Positions 1 through 12,009 of a stretch of 64,000 bases of DNA are shown in pieces (within the stretch, counting starts at the first letter, position 1; every line of letters starts with the position of its first letter). Origin of the DNA: Lichenostomus cassidix (lineage: Eukaryota > Chordata > Aves > Passeriformes > Meliphagidae); contig CM039199.1 of assembly GCA_008360975.2 (NCBI GenBank), positions 186,001-250,000 of the forward strand, written 5' to 3'. The translations under genes and the position numbers were made by a program. Below the pieces are notes generated by a model. It was given only the letters and a program-made list of their open reading frames with translations, did not search any database and was not told the origin of the DNA.

Positions 1-48
1 AAATTAAATTAAATTAATTAAATTAATTAAATTAAATTAATTAAATTA
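1..48. repeat. (AAATT)n-type simple repeat
   Basis: The first 48 bases are almost only AAATT/AATTA tandem motifs. This is an intronic microsatellite cut by the window edge. Confidence 0.85.
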
Positions 49-2768
49 ACCCACTTCTGTGTCCATCCTTCCTCCTACATCCTAACTTTTGCAGTAGAAT
101 TTAGCTCTTCTCTCTTGAGTTATCTTATTTTTCTATTTTGTGATTTTTCTTATATCTTAATTTATGAATGGAACTTCTTTTGATCTGATTACCACGGTAC
201 TTGATTTTTGCTTTCCTTGGTTATGTCCTGTCTGTGTATTTCTGTCTGTTATGTGCATGAATGCAGTAAAATGGAAATGTATCTGTTTTTATTAATATCT
301 CTTGGTGGTAGAACTCTTTTAAATTTAGTTTTCTAGTCTTTACTGCATTAAGATAGCAGAATATATTGTTTGACACTTTTTAATTTCTGAAACAATTTTT
401 TCATACTGCTTTTTCCTCTGTCCAAGCTTCATAATATGAAAAAAAGGTTCAAGTTCCATGAAGTAATCTGTGTTGGTCACTTAAAAAAAGAAAACTAATG
501 GTTTTACTACTTGTACTGTAGTTTTTATCAATATTAAAGATTAAAGGACTGAATTCTCTCTGCTTAATCCCAAGGACTGTAAGTCTATTAAGTTCATATT
601 TTTAACTAGAGAAATATTTCTTGATGTTTGAATGTGTGAAAGACTACTGTTTTTCCTTTTTTTATCTGTGTCATGACAGTGGACTCAAGGCTGACACACT
701 CCATGGTGGCAAGCATCAGCAGTTTATTAGCCTTGGTACACCTTTTTATACCCTTTCTTTACATACATAACAGGTGTTTCTTATTACATTACAGTTAGTT
801 AGTAAACTATCCACAGGTGCCTTTTCTAATTCACAGGTGCCACATTCTCTGCTTCATTCTCTAACAAAGCTGTTTATCTCACTTGTTTAGGGGTACAGCT
901 GTAACTTATTTAGATCTAGGCTGCTCTCAGCCTTTTCCTATCTTGCTACAGTGTCACAGTATGTATTTGGCACAAAGATAATGCAATATAGAGAATACTG
1001 CAGAATATGTAGGCAAAACAATCCTGTCAGGTTTTCCAAATTAAGGAATAAACGGGAAACTACATGCATATTTTGAGATATGTGGTTATAGTGGGATGCA
1101 TACTTCTGTGTGTCAGTGCCTTATGAAACATAGTAATTGCATGTTCACAGTTCTTAGGAAATGACAAACCTGACTGGCTGCATCTGCTGAATATGCTAAT
1201 TTAAATAAAAACAAATTTAGTCCATGGAGACATTTTCAGCACACCCAGGGGGATTGTGTTCTATTCCCACTCACCCCTAACAGCTGCAGATCACACTATT
1301 GGTATGAGAGCTCTTTCTGGTGAGGCCTGAAGGATCACCAGTGTCTCTGGCTCTGCCTTACTCCTTTTGCTCCCCTTTTTTTCTATGGACTATGGTCTCA
1401 GCTGTGCCAACATCAGCCTTTGTGGAACTGTGTTTTAAATCTAGTCAGGGAGCTCCTCTGAAGTAAACAGATAAATACTTTCTTTAGAAAGGGGAACACC
1501 TTCCCCCAGCAAGGAAAAGTGGCAGGAGCAGATCTAGGCAGCACTTGCTTAAAGAAATGTGTGTAAAACAAAGAATCTTGCATAGGTTCCTCACTTGAAA
1601 TGCTGTTCATTTTAAATCTCTTTGAAAATCTGAATAATCAATTAGGCAGAACTGTTCACATTAGCATTATTTCAACCTCCTAATTACCATTATTTTCTTT
1701 AATACTTGAATATTCACCTATTTGATGCTGTGTGTGTACTTTCAGTTGACAGAAATACTTATGAAATCTGATTGTGACAATAGTCTTTTCTGTATTATCT
1801 TTCTTACTGTGCAGATGAAATAGAGTTTAGAATATTTCATTGCCTTACTAATTAACAGTAGCTTTTCTCTTGTGAAGCTATTAATACTCTTGCTGATATC
1901 CTGATGAACCTACCTCTAAACAAGTCTAAATTTCTAGTCAGCTATATGATCTTCTGCAGATTGCTTTTGCAAATGAACACAGAAATTATTTGATTTGCAC
2001 AAAATAATTAGTCCAAATCTGTCAGTTTCAGTTACTCCTATTTGCCAAACATAGGCAAGTTTTCCATACTTGTGCTATTTCTGTGGTTTAGAATGACCAC
2101 AGAGTTGCTCGTGCTGTAAGCAGCTCACCCTTCCAGCGTAGCTGCAGGAGAGCCAGAGCATTAAGCAGTAGGATTTTCGGAGTGCTCATTTAATCTGTTA
2201 GGTGTAGCTTCTGTGCTGCCTTCTGCACCTATCTTTTTTACCTGTTTGTCTGTAGTCTTCAAAAGAGCTGTTATAATGAAAAGCAAGCACCCTTTGAGTG
2301 TCATAAATTACTTTAATCCCTGTGAAATTATGTGTTTAATGTAGGTAGAAATTTTAAAGTCAAAGACTACTCCTTAGGAATCTAAATTTGAACAAACAGG
2401 AAAAAGATCTAGCTCATTAAAACATCATTAAATAATGGCAGAAGCATCAATATTTCATTTTTAAAAATCAGTTTATTAAAACAAAAACAGTTAAAAGCCT
2501 GCTGTTCTACATGTCTCTCTGACTGTTCAGTAGTCCAAGAAATGCATAATGCTGCCAGTAGTCACATTTTTATTCTGTTGAACCCAGTAAGTAAGGATTT
2601 ATAAATATTTAATATTTAACACAGTCTTTCCAAAGTTCAACATTAATGAAAGTAAGAAGTAAGCACATAAAATATGAAATGAAGAGTATTTTGGCAAATT
2701 CCTTTATGGGCTGGAAATATGTGTTTCTTATGAGACACCCTTAAAAAACTGTTTTCTCTCCTCTTAAG
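49..2768 (+). other. GTF2I: Intron sequence upstream of the first visible exon
   Basis: AT-rich intronic DNA. I searched it for the preceding GTF2I linker exon and found nothing with matching residues and splice sites. The only distinct feature is the solo LTR at 674-950. The small open frames here have no recognisable content. Confidence 0.6.
674..950 (-). mobile_element. Solo LTR, minus strand, 6-bp TSD
   Basis: The 277-bp element has TG...CA ends (minus-strand start TGTAGCAAG) and is flanked by a perfect 6-bp direct repeat GTGTCA at 668-673 and 951-956. On the minus strand it carries a TATAAAAA box (about 743-750) followed closely by AATAAA (723-728), an arrangement found in compact retroviral LTRs. 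No internal retroviral sequence is attached, so it is a solo LTR left by recombination. A 6-bp duplication fits an ERVK/alpha-like integrase. Confidence 0.8.
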
Positions 2769-2828
2769 CAGGTCCTTCCAAAACATCAGAGATAGATGAA
2801 AAAACTGCTCCTGGAAAAAGTTACACAG
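2769..2828 (+). CDS. GTF2I: GTF2I linker exon (AGPSK exon)
   Basis: This 60-nt exon has phase 1-1. The acceptor is ctcttaag and the donor is G|gtagat. With the split first codon it reads A-GPSKTSEIDEKTAPGKSYT. It corresponds to the human linker segment AGPSETDDVDEK..., which directly precedes the alternatively spliced gamma and alpha cassettes. It joins in frame to any alpha copy (G|AT = Asp) or any gamma copy (G|GC = Gly). It is the last single-copy exon before the tandem array. Confidence 0.85.
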
Positions 2829-3594
2829 GTAGATCTTTTGCTTGTATTTTTCTTCACATCTGTTTTGGAAATTAATTGTGTGAATTTTCTTTTTCACAGC
2901 TTTGCTACTTGATTTGCTATAAAACTGGGGGTATTGGAACTCAAACATGAACAGAAATCAAAATTTCAGTTGCTTTATTTTCCAGCTGTACAAGTACAGA
3001 GACATGTAGGTGGGAACTTCATTTCTTCCTTTTCTAAATTCAAAGAGAAGCATCAGGTTGATCACTCTAAAACACTAGTGATTTGTGTGAATTGGTATGT
3101 TTCTCAAGAAATGCGGTCTGTTTTATAATGGCTTATGAAGTTTAAGAAAGCTCTGCTTTATAAATTGTGAGTGCTACTTAATCATTACTTTGAGTTCAGT
3201 GTGAGGTGAAGGAGCACATAAAGAAAAAAACTAATGTAAACGCTATATTTAGTGGAAGCTGTTCCTTATGGAAACTCCGTAATAGCAGAAATACACTTAT
3301 GAAAAGGGTGTGCCATTTTTTTCAAGTTCTTACAGTTCACATTAAAAATACTGGTTTACTAGCAAAGACTAGAAAATACTAACATGCATTTAAGCCCATG
3401 AGTTTTGTAACAGGTTTAGAATGTTCCTGCCACCATGAATTCCTAAGATGCAAAACCTGAGCCTTCTAAAGTGTTGTCCATATGAACATAATAATTCTGG
3501 AAATTCTCCTGTGAATATCCTTATATTGAATACTCAGTGCTAAAAGTTTCTTTGTATTTTTACTGTGATATACTTTTACTTTATATTTTCAAAG
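2829..3594 (+). other. GTF2I: Intron between AGPSK exon and gamma remnant
   Basis: Single-copy intron. Its last about 30 bases (from GATATAC near 3568) closely resemble the sequence just upstream of the gamma copies in the array, which marks the left edge of the duplicated segment. Confidence 0.6.
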
Positions 3595-3605
3595 GAAACC
3601 ACCAG
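3595..3605 (+). pseudogene. GTF2I: Truncated gamma0 exon remnant
   Basis: After an acceptor-like tract (ttatattttcaaag) the sequence GAAACCACCAG matches the first 11 bases of the gamma copies (GCAGCCACCAG) with two differences, and the upstream tract matches as well. Immediately afterwards the sequence jumps to the segment that lies about 2.1 kb downstream of gamma in the other units. The rest of the exon and its donor are missing. Read on, the frame reaches a stop within about 14 codons. The likely explanation is a deletion in the first unit, but this is inferred from short similarity. Confidence 0.55.
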
Positions 3606-4333
3606 TATGGTGTCATGCTCCAGCTTACAGAGATGTGAAAGGAGATACTGTTCAAAATGCACAAGCACAGCTTTTCTCTGCCGGAATAACTAAAATACGT
3701 TCCTTCTCACACTGCTACTTAATTTTGACATAGTTTCTGATGCTATTAGCTTCGCTTTCTTAAACTGTCTTACAGTTTAATATAAATTGCTCTTTCTCTC
3801 ACAGGCCCAATTGATTGGCCTAAACCTGTTGGTTTTGTTGGTGCACACTGCCCCAACAAAAGCATTGTGATCATGAGTTTCCCTCCCATGTTTTATTGTT
3901 GGCCTTGTAGCCTATCATGGAAATCCTTATAGCACAGCAACCATGAGTCTGTAGAGGTGGTAAAACAAAAATCCCCATGGTCTGTGAGTATGCACAGCCT
4001 TTGTTTATATTTTCAGTTATCCTGGGTAACAGAGGAGAAAATATGTATGATTGTATTAACCCTACAAAGCCCAGAACATGGGATTTCCTTCTGTCATTAG
4101 TACCAGCTCTGCACTGCTGCACTGGCAGTTTAGGAGGTGTAATGCTCACCTCCTTGCCTTTGTCTGGAATTGCTCAAAGGCTTGTGGTAACATATCTTTG
4201 CTTTGTTTTTTTGTTGCATGCTGTGAGTGCAAAGGGCTTCTTTGACAATGTTGGTTTAAATGGAAAGTCATGTAGCGTTTCATTGAAAATCTTGTCTGTG
4301 TCCATCATTCAGCAGTCTTTTTTTCCCTTTCAG

Positions 4334-4396
4334 ATTCCTCCCAGCATGACTCATCAGAAACAAGTGAGGATTCTGAGGCTGAGTTGGCTAGCGAAG
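4334..4396 (+). CDS. GTF2I: alpha1 exon, GTF2I linker cassette
   Basis: 63 nt, phase 1-1, acceptor ttccctttcag, donor G|gtcagt. It reads DSSQHDSSETSED then SEAELASE, 21 residues, exactly the length of the human cassette (DSTQHVPSETSED...). It is Ser/Glu-rich, acidic and probably disordered. The C-terminal half differs from the EVEVTIE ending kept in alpha2, alpha4 and alpha5. The frame is open and the splice signals are intact. Confidence 0.88.
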
Positions 4397-5671
4397 GTCA
4401 GTTGCTGAGGTCACTGATTTCAGTCTGCTGGGCATTTTTATATCTGAAATGTGTTTTGCAAAGCCTGCATTACTTGGCACTGGAAAAGAGAATTGTGTGT
4501 TGGTGTTGACTGCAGTTTTGATTGTGCGCTTCCTGGTGAACACACCTGGTTTAGAAGTCTTATAAAACCACAATATACTGAAGCATATTGGACTTAGTGG
4601 GCTGTTTTTGAAATGACGCCTAACAGCAGTTTGCATGTTCCGTGTATTTTCCAAGCATTGGTAATGAAAAGTACTCATTGAGCAGGCAAGATGTTATAAC
4701 ATTCATTCATTCTGGAGAGCACATTGGTTTATCAACAGTATGTAGTTATATGTAAAATTTGTAGTTAACACTAGATTCCGGGAAGACTGGTCCCAGAACG
4801 GAAAGGCGGTGTTGCAGGTGATATAAGTGTAGCCTCAAGGTGTCTGTCTAATATTGCTAGCTGTGAGATACAAACCTTTGTACTTCCAGCTCCCATCCTC
4901 ATTGAAATGGCTCTAAAGCTGCCAACCAGTGTTCCTGTTGTTCTCGTGTAGGATCTTGGTAGGAGGTCCGCTGTGTTTCTTGTATTTTGGAATTAGTGTC
5001 TTGTAATTTCTTTAAAATACTGCTGAGATTGGCTTTTGCAATGCTTGCTTGTGGAATAAGATTAAGACCTCCCAGTGAGCAATTTAGAAGGTAGGCAGGG
5101 CATTTAGGACAAAGTGGACACTTCTGGCATTACTTTCACCATTTTACAATGCAGCAAAGAAATGACTCTTACATTACCTCAACAGAAAAGTTTATATGAG
5201 AAGAGTCACAAAGTTCTGTGTGTATGTAAAGGCCTTTACCACAAAAGCAAAAGTGCTCTGTAAAGGTTTTTTCTGACCGAGTATAACAGAACTGTCTAGA
5301 TGCAAGATACGTCAATATGTAATATTATTCTTGCTAAGTAAACCATACCCTTGGGGATGTGGGTACATGTTTTTCTGTATGTGAAATTAGTTTTCTTTGT
5401 TTGCTTTGCCCATTTGTTTTCTCTGAGGCTGCAGATATTGATAATAGGGCCGTGCAGAAAACTCCTTACCATGTGGGGGATAGGGTTGGATTGGTACTTG
5501 GCTAAGCAGCAGTTTGCTCAAGTTGCTCAGATAAAGAATGTGTTGCAAAATTTGGTGCTGTGATAAGCACCGCTCCATAATTCAGTTAGAGCCTTGAAAT
5601 TCGAAGCAGTTGCAGTGCTGCACATGAGTTCCCTGGGCATAAAACCAGTGATTTTTCTTTGTTACTTTAAG

Positions 5672-5776
5672 ATGATGACAATGACTACCAGCCTCCTGAC
5701 AATGGACCTAGGAGCATCAGTTTGGCTTATGAAGCTGCCAATACTGGGAGGAGAAAAGCAGAAGAGTTCAATTTTG
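5672..5776 (+). CDS. GTF2I: beta1 exon, acidic/basic GTF2I linker exon
   Basis: 105 nt, 35 aa, phase 1-1, acceptor gttactttaag, donor G|gtaaga. It reads DDDNDYQPPDNGPRS... and ends NTGRRKAEEFNF. The human counterpart has DDDYSPPSKRPK and ends in a basic GKRK followed by EFNF, the segment that leads into R2. The KRPK/KRPR-type basic cluster is replaced by DNGPR here, while the distal RRK cluster is retained. It belongs with beta4 and beta5 by sequence. Confidence 0.87.
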
Positions 5777-6236
5777 GTAAGATGCAATTTAAAGATGATT
5801 TTGTCTCCCTGTTTTGCTTTATGAAGAGGTTTTGGGTCAATTTTGTTCTGCAGGAGCGAGACATGCCAGTGCAAACCTTCCTTTAGGAGCCATAGTCTCT
5901 ATGTGGATGTATTGCAGTGGTATAATCATCATCATCATAGGCTGCCTCTGCTTTTTCTCTTGGTATTTGGTGTGGCCATATAAATGGACGCAGAGAAAGT
6001 TGGGATCTTTTGGTAGTGTTCTTTCATGGTCCCTTATGTGGAGACCTCCACAGAAATGCGTCTGTGCACTTCAGTCACTGTGGTTAGAGATGCTTCCCAT
6101 GGGATTTTGTGTGGTCCTGTACCTCTCCTTTATGCAGTGGTTTAGTTTGGTTTCTGTACAGGTAGCCCATTAATCTGTCTGCTTCTATAAGGTTCTGTGC
6201 AGTCAGGGATATATTTTTTGCTTTATAATTTTGAAG

Positions 6237-6289
6237 GCAGCCACCAGAGTTCCGATGGCAGTGAAGGAACAGATGTTGAAATACTGTGA
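6237..6289 (+). pseudogene. GTF2I: gamma1: decayed cassette or possible terminal exon
   Basis: After acceptor ataattttgaag the phase-1 frame reads GSHQSSDGSEGTDVEIL and then TGA (6287-6289). The human cassette is 19 aa with a similar start (GSHHSSEGNEGTEMEV) and ends phase 1. The only donor-like site, CT|gtgaga at 6286, would leave 49 nt and shift the frame into alpha, so it cannot serve as an in-frame internal exon. AATAAA follows at 6401-6406 with a GT-rich stretch after about 6428, so it could act as an alternative last exon. Confidence 0.6.
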
Positions 6290-6400
6290 GAGCATTTGAG
6301 ATGTGAAATATTTTTTGTGAGGAGAAATTACCGTCAATGTATATGTTTTCATGGAAATATTTGTAAAGATGTTACCTAATTGAAGCTGTACATCTTTTCC

Positions 6401-6406
6401 AATAAA
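6401..6406 (+). terminator. Candidate polyadenylation signal after gamma1
   Basis: A canonical AATAAA lies 112 bases after the gamma1 stop, followed about 20 bases later by ctaca and a GT/T-rich tract (6428-6460). The equivalent positions in units 2 and 3 read CCATTAAT and lack AATAAA. Use of this site is not shown by sequence alone. Confidence 0.4.
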
Positions 6407-9144
6407 TAATTTTTTGATCATTCTACAGGGTGCGGTTCTGTGATTGTTTTTTTTATTTTGCTTTTAATCTCCAAAATTCCCCCACCATGCGTGTTGATAT
6501 GAACCAATTGTGATGGGAGTCATGGTTATTTTAAGTCATGATGGGTATTTGTAAGGTGCTAATCACCAAAACCTTAGTGCATTGATAGGATGTGAAAAGT
6601 ATATAATTCTCCATCTGGCTTCATTGTTAAACGCGTGGCTCTCCAGCCTGAGTTGTGGGCTTTTCAAGCCAGGTTTTTCTAGCAGCCATGATCCTTCTTG
6701 CAAATCCCATTGGTTTTGCTTTGGAGGTAGCTATCTCCATAGTTAAGGGTGCCATTACGTGAATTCAGCAGTATTTCTCGTGATAAAGGAGAATAAAGTT
6801 CTTGTGCTTGTGCTGGCTGCACTCTAACTGAGCTCATCTGAGAAGAGAAATCCAGGTACTTTGCTTTTCTCAGTATAGTGACACATGCCTTATTGCCTGC
6901 CTGTGAAGAGAGAGCATGAGGAAGGGGAAGTGTGATAGGAAATGACTGAGACTCTGACTTTGCCTTGGTTTTGACTAGAATTTTATAGCTACAGATTCTG
7001 AGCGTGGCCCTTTGAGTCAGACGAAGGTTTTGTTACACACCTTTTTCAGAGATGAATTCTTCTTCACAAGTTTCTGTAAGAGAGGTGTGTAAAGTTGCAC
7101 ATGGTTTTGCCGAGTAGGGTAAATCTGTTGGTCGTGAAGGTTGGTATTTATGAAAAGGTCAAGAGGCAGTGTCTAAAAATTGCAGGTAACAGTCTAACTT
7201 GAATTTCATTTGTGGTTTAAATAGAGAGCCTTCAGGAAGTCTTGTCAGGATTCCGTAAAATGAAATTATTTCTTGCCGATCCTCACAAAAACGAGTAAGA
7301 CAGAAGAATCAGCGTCAGTGTTTGGATTTTATAGAGTCTTGGGTGTAATCCGTCTATTAGTAAAGAAATACATAGAGGAGGCATTTAAAGCTCTTGCAAA
7401 AGTTTGTCTGAAAGCTACATCCAGTAATGCAGATTTGCACAAATGATTGTTTCCTGCAAAGAAAACATGAGAGTTTGTGTATTTTGGTGTATGTCACTGG
7501 GGGTTTTCACTGTTTTTCCCCTCCAGTAACCGTGGCAAGATGGTGAAAAGGGAAGCTGGCAAAACTATGGTGTGCCTGGAATCCCCCTGGTTAGCTGTAG
7601 CTGGCAGAGGTGTCTGTGGTGGTCTTAATGAGACTGGTTGAGTGGGCAGCACAGTGTGATTGAAATTCAGCAATCAGAAAGATAAGATTATGTATGTCAG
7701 AAGAAAATATTTTAAACGGAACAAAATCATGTTTGTGAAACTGGAGCCAGTGCTGGTGAATGACAGCATTTAGGACTGTGAAGAAGGCCTCTGCGTAGGA
7801 GCTGTGTGTATTTACCAGAGGTCAGAAGAGAGCTAGTGTGGATGATATTTTGTTAAAAAATCTTAGTTCAGTGTTTCACACCATTGGTTTAACGTGTCTT
7901 AAGAAGAAATGTCCCATCTGGGACTTTTCTTCCAGAACTTTGTTGCCATCTGCTGTGGCATTTTTTGCATGAGTCCCTTAACTATGAGTGTTTCTCAGGG
8001 ATTCGATGCTGGACTAGGTGGACCATTTGCCAGTCTTGAGAAAGGCTTTTCCTAGATTTCCAAAAATGGTGTATGTATGGGGTTTTTATTAGCTTCTTTG
8101 ATTTGCTCAGAAGGTTCTAAGTGATCAGTTGATGTGACAGTTATTTTTATGACGACACTTCTTGTTCATGTCTTGTAAAACACCTCCTAACTATTTCTGT
8201 TTGTTGTAGTTTGCATTTGCTAGTTATCCCTCCAGCACTCACTTGGAATTAGACCAAAAAGTCATGCTCTGTTTTCCATGACCTGGAAGATCCATTTGAT
8301 GATGTAGTTCAAATATACTCCAGTTAAGATGTGTCAGTAGATACTGCTGAATTTCTACTATACGGCACACCATGTGAAGAGCCTTTGAAACAAAGACTCC
8401 TTCAGACTTGCTCCCAAAGTGATACCATGCTCCAGCTTACAGAGATGTGAAAGGCGATACTGTTCAAAATGCACAAGCACAGCTTTTCTCTGCCGGAATA
8501 ACTAAAATACGTTCCTTCTCACACTGCTACTTAATTTTGACATAGTTTCTGATGCTATTAGCTTCACTTTCTTAAACTGTCCTGCAGTTTAATATAAATT
8601 GCTCTTTCTCTCACAGGCCCGATTGATTGGCCTAAACCTGTTGGTTTTGTTGGTGCACACTGCCCCAACAAAAGCATTGTGATCATGAGTTTCCCTCCCA
8701 TGTTTTATTGTTGGCCTTGTAGCCTATCATGGAAATCCTTATAGCACAGCAACCATGAGTCTGTAGAGGTGGTAAAACAAAAATCCCCATGGTCTGTGAG
8801 TATGCACAGCCTTTGTTTATATTTTCAGTTATCCTGGGTAACAGAGGAGAAAATATGTATGACTGTATTAACCCTACAAAGCCCAGAACATGGGATTTCC
8901 TTCTGTCATTAGCACCAGCTCTGCACTGCTGCACTGGCAATTTAGCAGGTGTAATGCTCACCTCCTTGCCTTTGTCTGGAATTGCTCAAAGGCTTGTGCT
9001 AACATATCTTTGCTTTGGTTTTTGTTGCATGCTGTGAGTGCAAAGGGCTTCTTTGACAATGTTGGTTTAAATGGAAAGTCATGTAGCATTTCATTGAAAA
9101 TCTTGTCTGTGTCCATCATTCAGCAGTCTTTTTTTCCCTTTCAG

Positions 9145-9207
9145 ATTCCTCCCAGCATGACTCATCAGAAACAAGTGGGAAGCCTGAGGTGGAAGTCACC
9201 ATTGAAG
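9145..9207 (+). CDS. GTF2I: alpha2 exon, GTF2I linker cassette
   Basis: 63 nt, phase 1-1, acceptor ttccctttcag, donor G|gtcagt. It reads DSSQHDSSETSGKPEVEVTIE. The EVEVTIE ending equals the human cassette ending, so this copy keeps the probable ancestral C-terminal half, while SGKP replaces SEDP. It is identical in protein to alpha4. Confidence 0.88.
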
Positions 9208-10737
9208 GTCAGTTGCTGAGGTCACTGATTTCAGTCTGCTGGGCATTTTTATATCTGAAATGTGTTTTGCAAAGCCTGCATTACTTGGCACTGGAAAAGA
9301 GAATTGTGTGTTGGTGTTGACTGCAGTTTTGATTGTGCGCTTCCTGGTGAACACACCTGGTTTAGAAGTCTTATAAAACCACAATATACTGAAGCATATT
9401 GGACTTAGTGGGCTGTTTTTGAAATGACGCCTAACAGCAGTTTGCATGTTCCGTGTATTTTCCAAGCATTGGTAATGAAAAGTACTCATTGAGCAGGCAA
9501 GATGTTATAACATTCATTCATTCTGGAGAGCACATTGGTTTATCAACAGTATGTAGTTATATGTAAAATTTGTAGTTAACACTAGATTCCGGGAAGACTG
9601 GTCCCAGAACGGAAAGGCGGTGTTGCAGGTGATATAAGTGTAGCCTCAAGGTGTCTGTCTAATATTGCTAGCTGTGAGATACAAACCTTTGTACTTCCAG
9701 CTCCCATCCTCATTGAAATGGCTCTAAAGCTGCCAACCAGTGTTCCTGTTGTTCTCGTGTAGGATCTTGGTAGGAGGTCTGCTGTGTTTCTTGTATTTTG
9801 GAATTAGTGTCTTGTAATTTCTTTAAAATACTGCTGAGATTGGCTTTTGCAATGCTTGCTTGTGGAATTAGATTAAGACCTCCCAGTGAGCAATTTAGAA
9901 GGTAGGCAGGGCATTTAGGACAAAGTGGACACTTCTGGCATTACTTTCACCATTTTACAATGCAGCAAAGAAATGACTCTTACATTACCTCAAAAGAAAA
10001 GTTTATATGAGAAGAGTCACAAAGTTCTGTGTGTATGTAAAGGCCTTTACCACAAAAGCAAAAGTGCTCTGTAAAGGTTTTCTCTGACAGAGTATAACAG
10101 AACAAGATGCAAGATACGTCAATATGTAATATTATTCTTGCTAAGTAAACCATACCCTTGGGGATGTGGGTACATGTTTTTCTGTATGTGAAATTAGTTT
10201 TCTTTGTTTGCTTTGCCCATTTGTTTTCTCTGAGGCTGCAGGTACTGATAACAGGGCAGTGTAAAAAACTCATTACCATGAGAAAGATAGGGTTGGATTG
10301 GTAGTGAGTGGCTAAGTAGCAGCTCTCTGACAAATTGCTAGCTTAGCTGTTTTCTTGTCTGTTCATTTGTGTGTGTTTAATGTGGAGTTGACCTGTTCAA
10401 TGCATTTCATTGATGCCCATTAGTTTTACACAAGTTTGAGAGGTGGTTTAGAACATTTGTGCTCTTCAAGACAAAACCTAGGTACTGTGTTTTAAGATCT
10501 ACTGGTATATAGATATAACTTCCAGTTAGATAAAAAATGTGTTCCATATTTGCACAGCTTGTTTTGTGATTCCTTTTGCTGTTGCATGGTCTTTTTATGA
10601 TCATGCCATATCCAGTCGTGTTTCAGAAGGCCATGTTGCTTTCCTTAGGAAGTACAGAAGCAGCGTCGTTTTTTGCCATCTTGTGCTTTGCAAGGTCTGT
10701 TTGGCAGAAGTTGTTCTTTCACAGGTAGGAACAGGAG

Positions 10738-11348
10738 TGTTCTAGTTTTAAAGCACACCAGTGTAGGGATTAATTCAACGCAAATATCTTGCTGGAGATT
10801 CTAGGTCAGAACTGCAATTTAATTGGGAAATTAAAATAAAGGTAATAGTACAGAAACACTGGCTTAAACTGACAATGTCAGAATGACCTGACACACTGTT
10901 TGTCAGGGTGGTGGTAGCTGTCCGATTAAATGGTGGTTGCAGTGCCAATGGAGTGATGAATGTGGTTTTGTCAAAGCAGTGATCATGTAGAAAGGTCTGG
11001 TCCTTCTCTGGCTGTACTGTGGTGGTTGTTGAGCTCTTGTCCTCTGGGAATCCAGTGCTAGTGCTCCCGTAGTATTTCAAGCCTTACAATATATAGGGGT
11101 GGGAATATTTGGTTCCCCCCCTCAGGACAGAGCATCTCACAGTTGGACAATACAAATCTATAAATCATTTGACACTTGGTCTCATTAGTGGAGATGGCCC
11201 CCAACAGAGTCGCTGCTGCTTCCCTGTAGGGTGTTTTTAGGCCTGGGTCAAGGAGAAGATAAAGAACACTGTCCTACCTATTTTAACAGATTATGTATAT
11301 TAATTGAATACATACCTTTGGTTACATCTTACATTGTAACCCAAGGCA
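10738..11348. mobile_element. LTR insertion in alpha2-beta2 intron
   Basis: Units 3-5 run from ...aggag directly into ctttgtcaagg. Unit 2 has 611 extra bases here starting TGTTCTAGTTTTAAAGC and ending AAGGCA. Its ends and internal motifs (ctcttgtcctctgggaa) resemble the LTR at 41202-41662, so the two are probably one family. The flanking five bases (AGGAG and AGACG) are an imperfect duplication, which suggests an older insertion. Confidence 0.7.
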
Positions 11349-11513
11349 AGACGCTTTCTCAAGTTCCTAAGGTAAGTCATCTGCTGCAAAATTTGGTGCC
11401 CTGATAAGGCACAGTTCCTTAATTCAGTTAGAACTTTGAAATTCAAAGCAGTTGCAGTGCTGCACACGAGTTCCCCGGACATTAAACCAGTGATTTTTCT
11501 TTGTTTCTTTAAG

Positions 11514-11618
11514 ATGATGATGATGACTACCTGCCTCCTAACAAGAGACCAAGGAGCACCAAGTTGCCTAATGAAGCTGCCCATACTCGGAGGAGAAAAG
11601 CAGAAGAGTTGAATTTTG
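11514..11618 (+). CDS. GTF2I: beta2 exon, acidic/basic GTF2I linker exon
   Basis: 105 nt, 35 aa, phase 1-1, acceptor ttgtttctttaag, donor G|gtaaga. It reads DDDDDYLPPNKRPRST, then a basic TRRRKAEELNF end. It preserves the acidic run plus KRPR cluster of the human exon and so keeps the likely nuclear-localisation-type signal. The split first codon is Asp when joined to alpha. Confidence 0.88.
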
Positions 11619-12009
11619 GTAAGATGAAAATGAAAGATGATTTTGTTTCCCTGTTTTGTTTTATGGAAAGGTTTTGGTTAATTTTGTTCTGCAGGAGTGA
11701 GACATGCCAGTGCAAACCTTCCTTTAGGAGCCATAGTCTCTGTGTAGATGTATTGCAGTGGTATAATCATCATCACAGGCTACTTCTGCTGTTTCTCTTT
11801 GTTATTTGGTGTGACCATATAAATGGACACAGAGAAAGCTGGGATCTTTCAGTAGTGTTCTTTCATGGTCCCTTATGTGGAGACCTCCACAGAAATGCAT
11901 CTGTGCACTTCAGTCACTGTGGTTAGAGATGCTTCCCATGGGATTTTGTGTGGTCCTGTACCTCTCCTTTATGCAGTGGTTTGGTTCAGTTTCTGTACAG
12001 GTAGCCCAT

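Larger units (their letters stand above)
3611..8421 (+). repeat. Tandem exon-array unit 1
   Basis: First complete unit, running from the shared start (ccatgctccagcttacag) to the same point in the next copy. It holds alpha1, beta1, gamma1 and about 2.1 kb of linker. Its alpha-beta intron is about 1275 bp, shorter than in unit 3 (about 1670 bp) because a segment present in the other units is missing after about 5500. Elsewhere it aligns base for base with unit 2 with only scattered differences. Confidence 0.9.
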
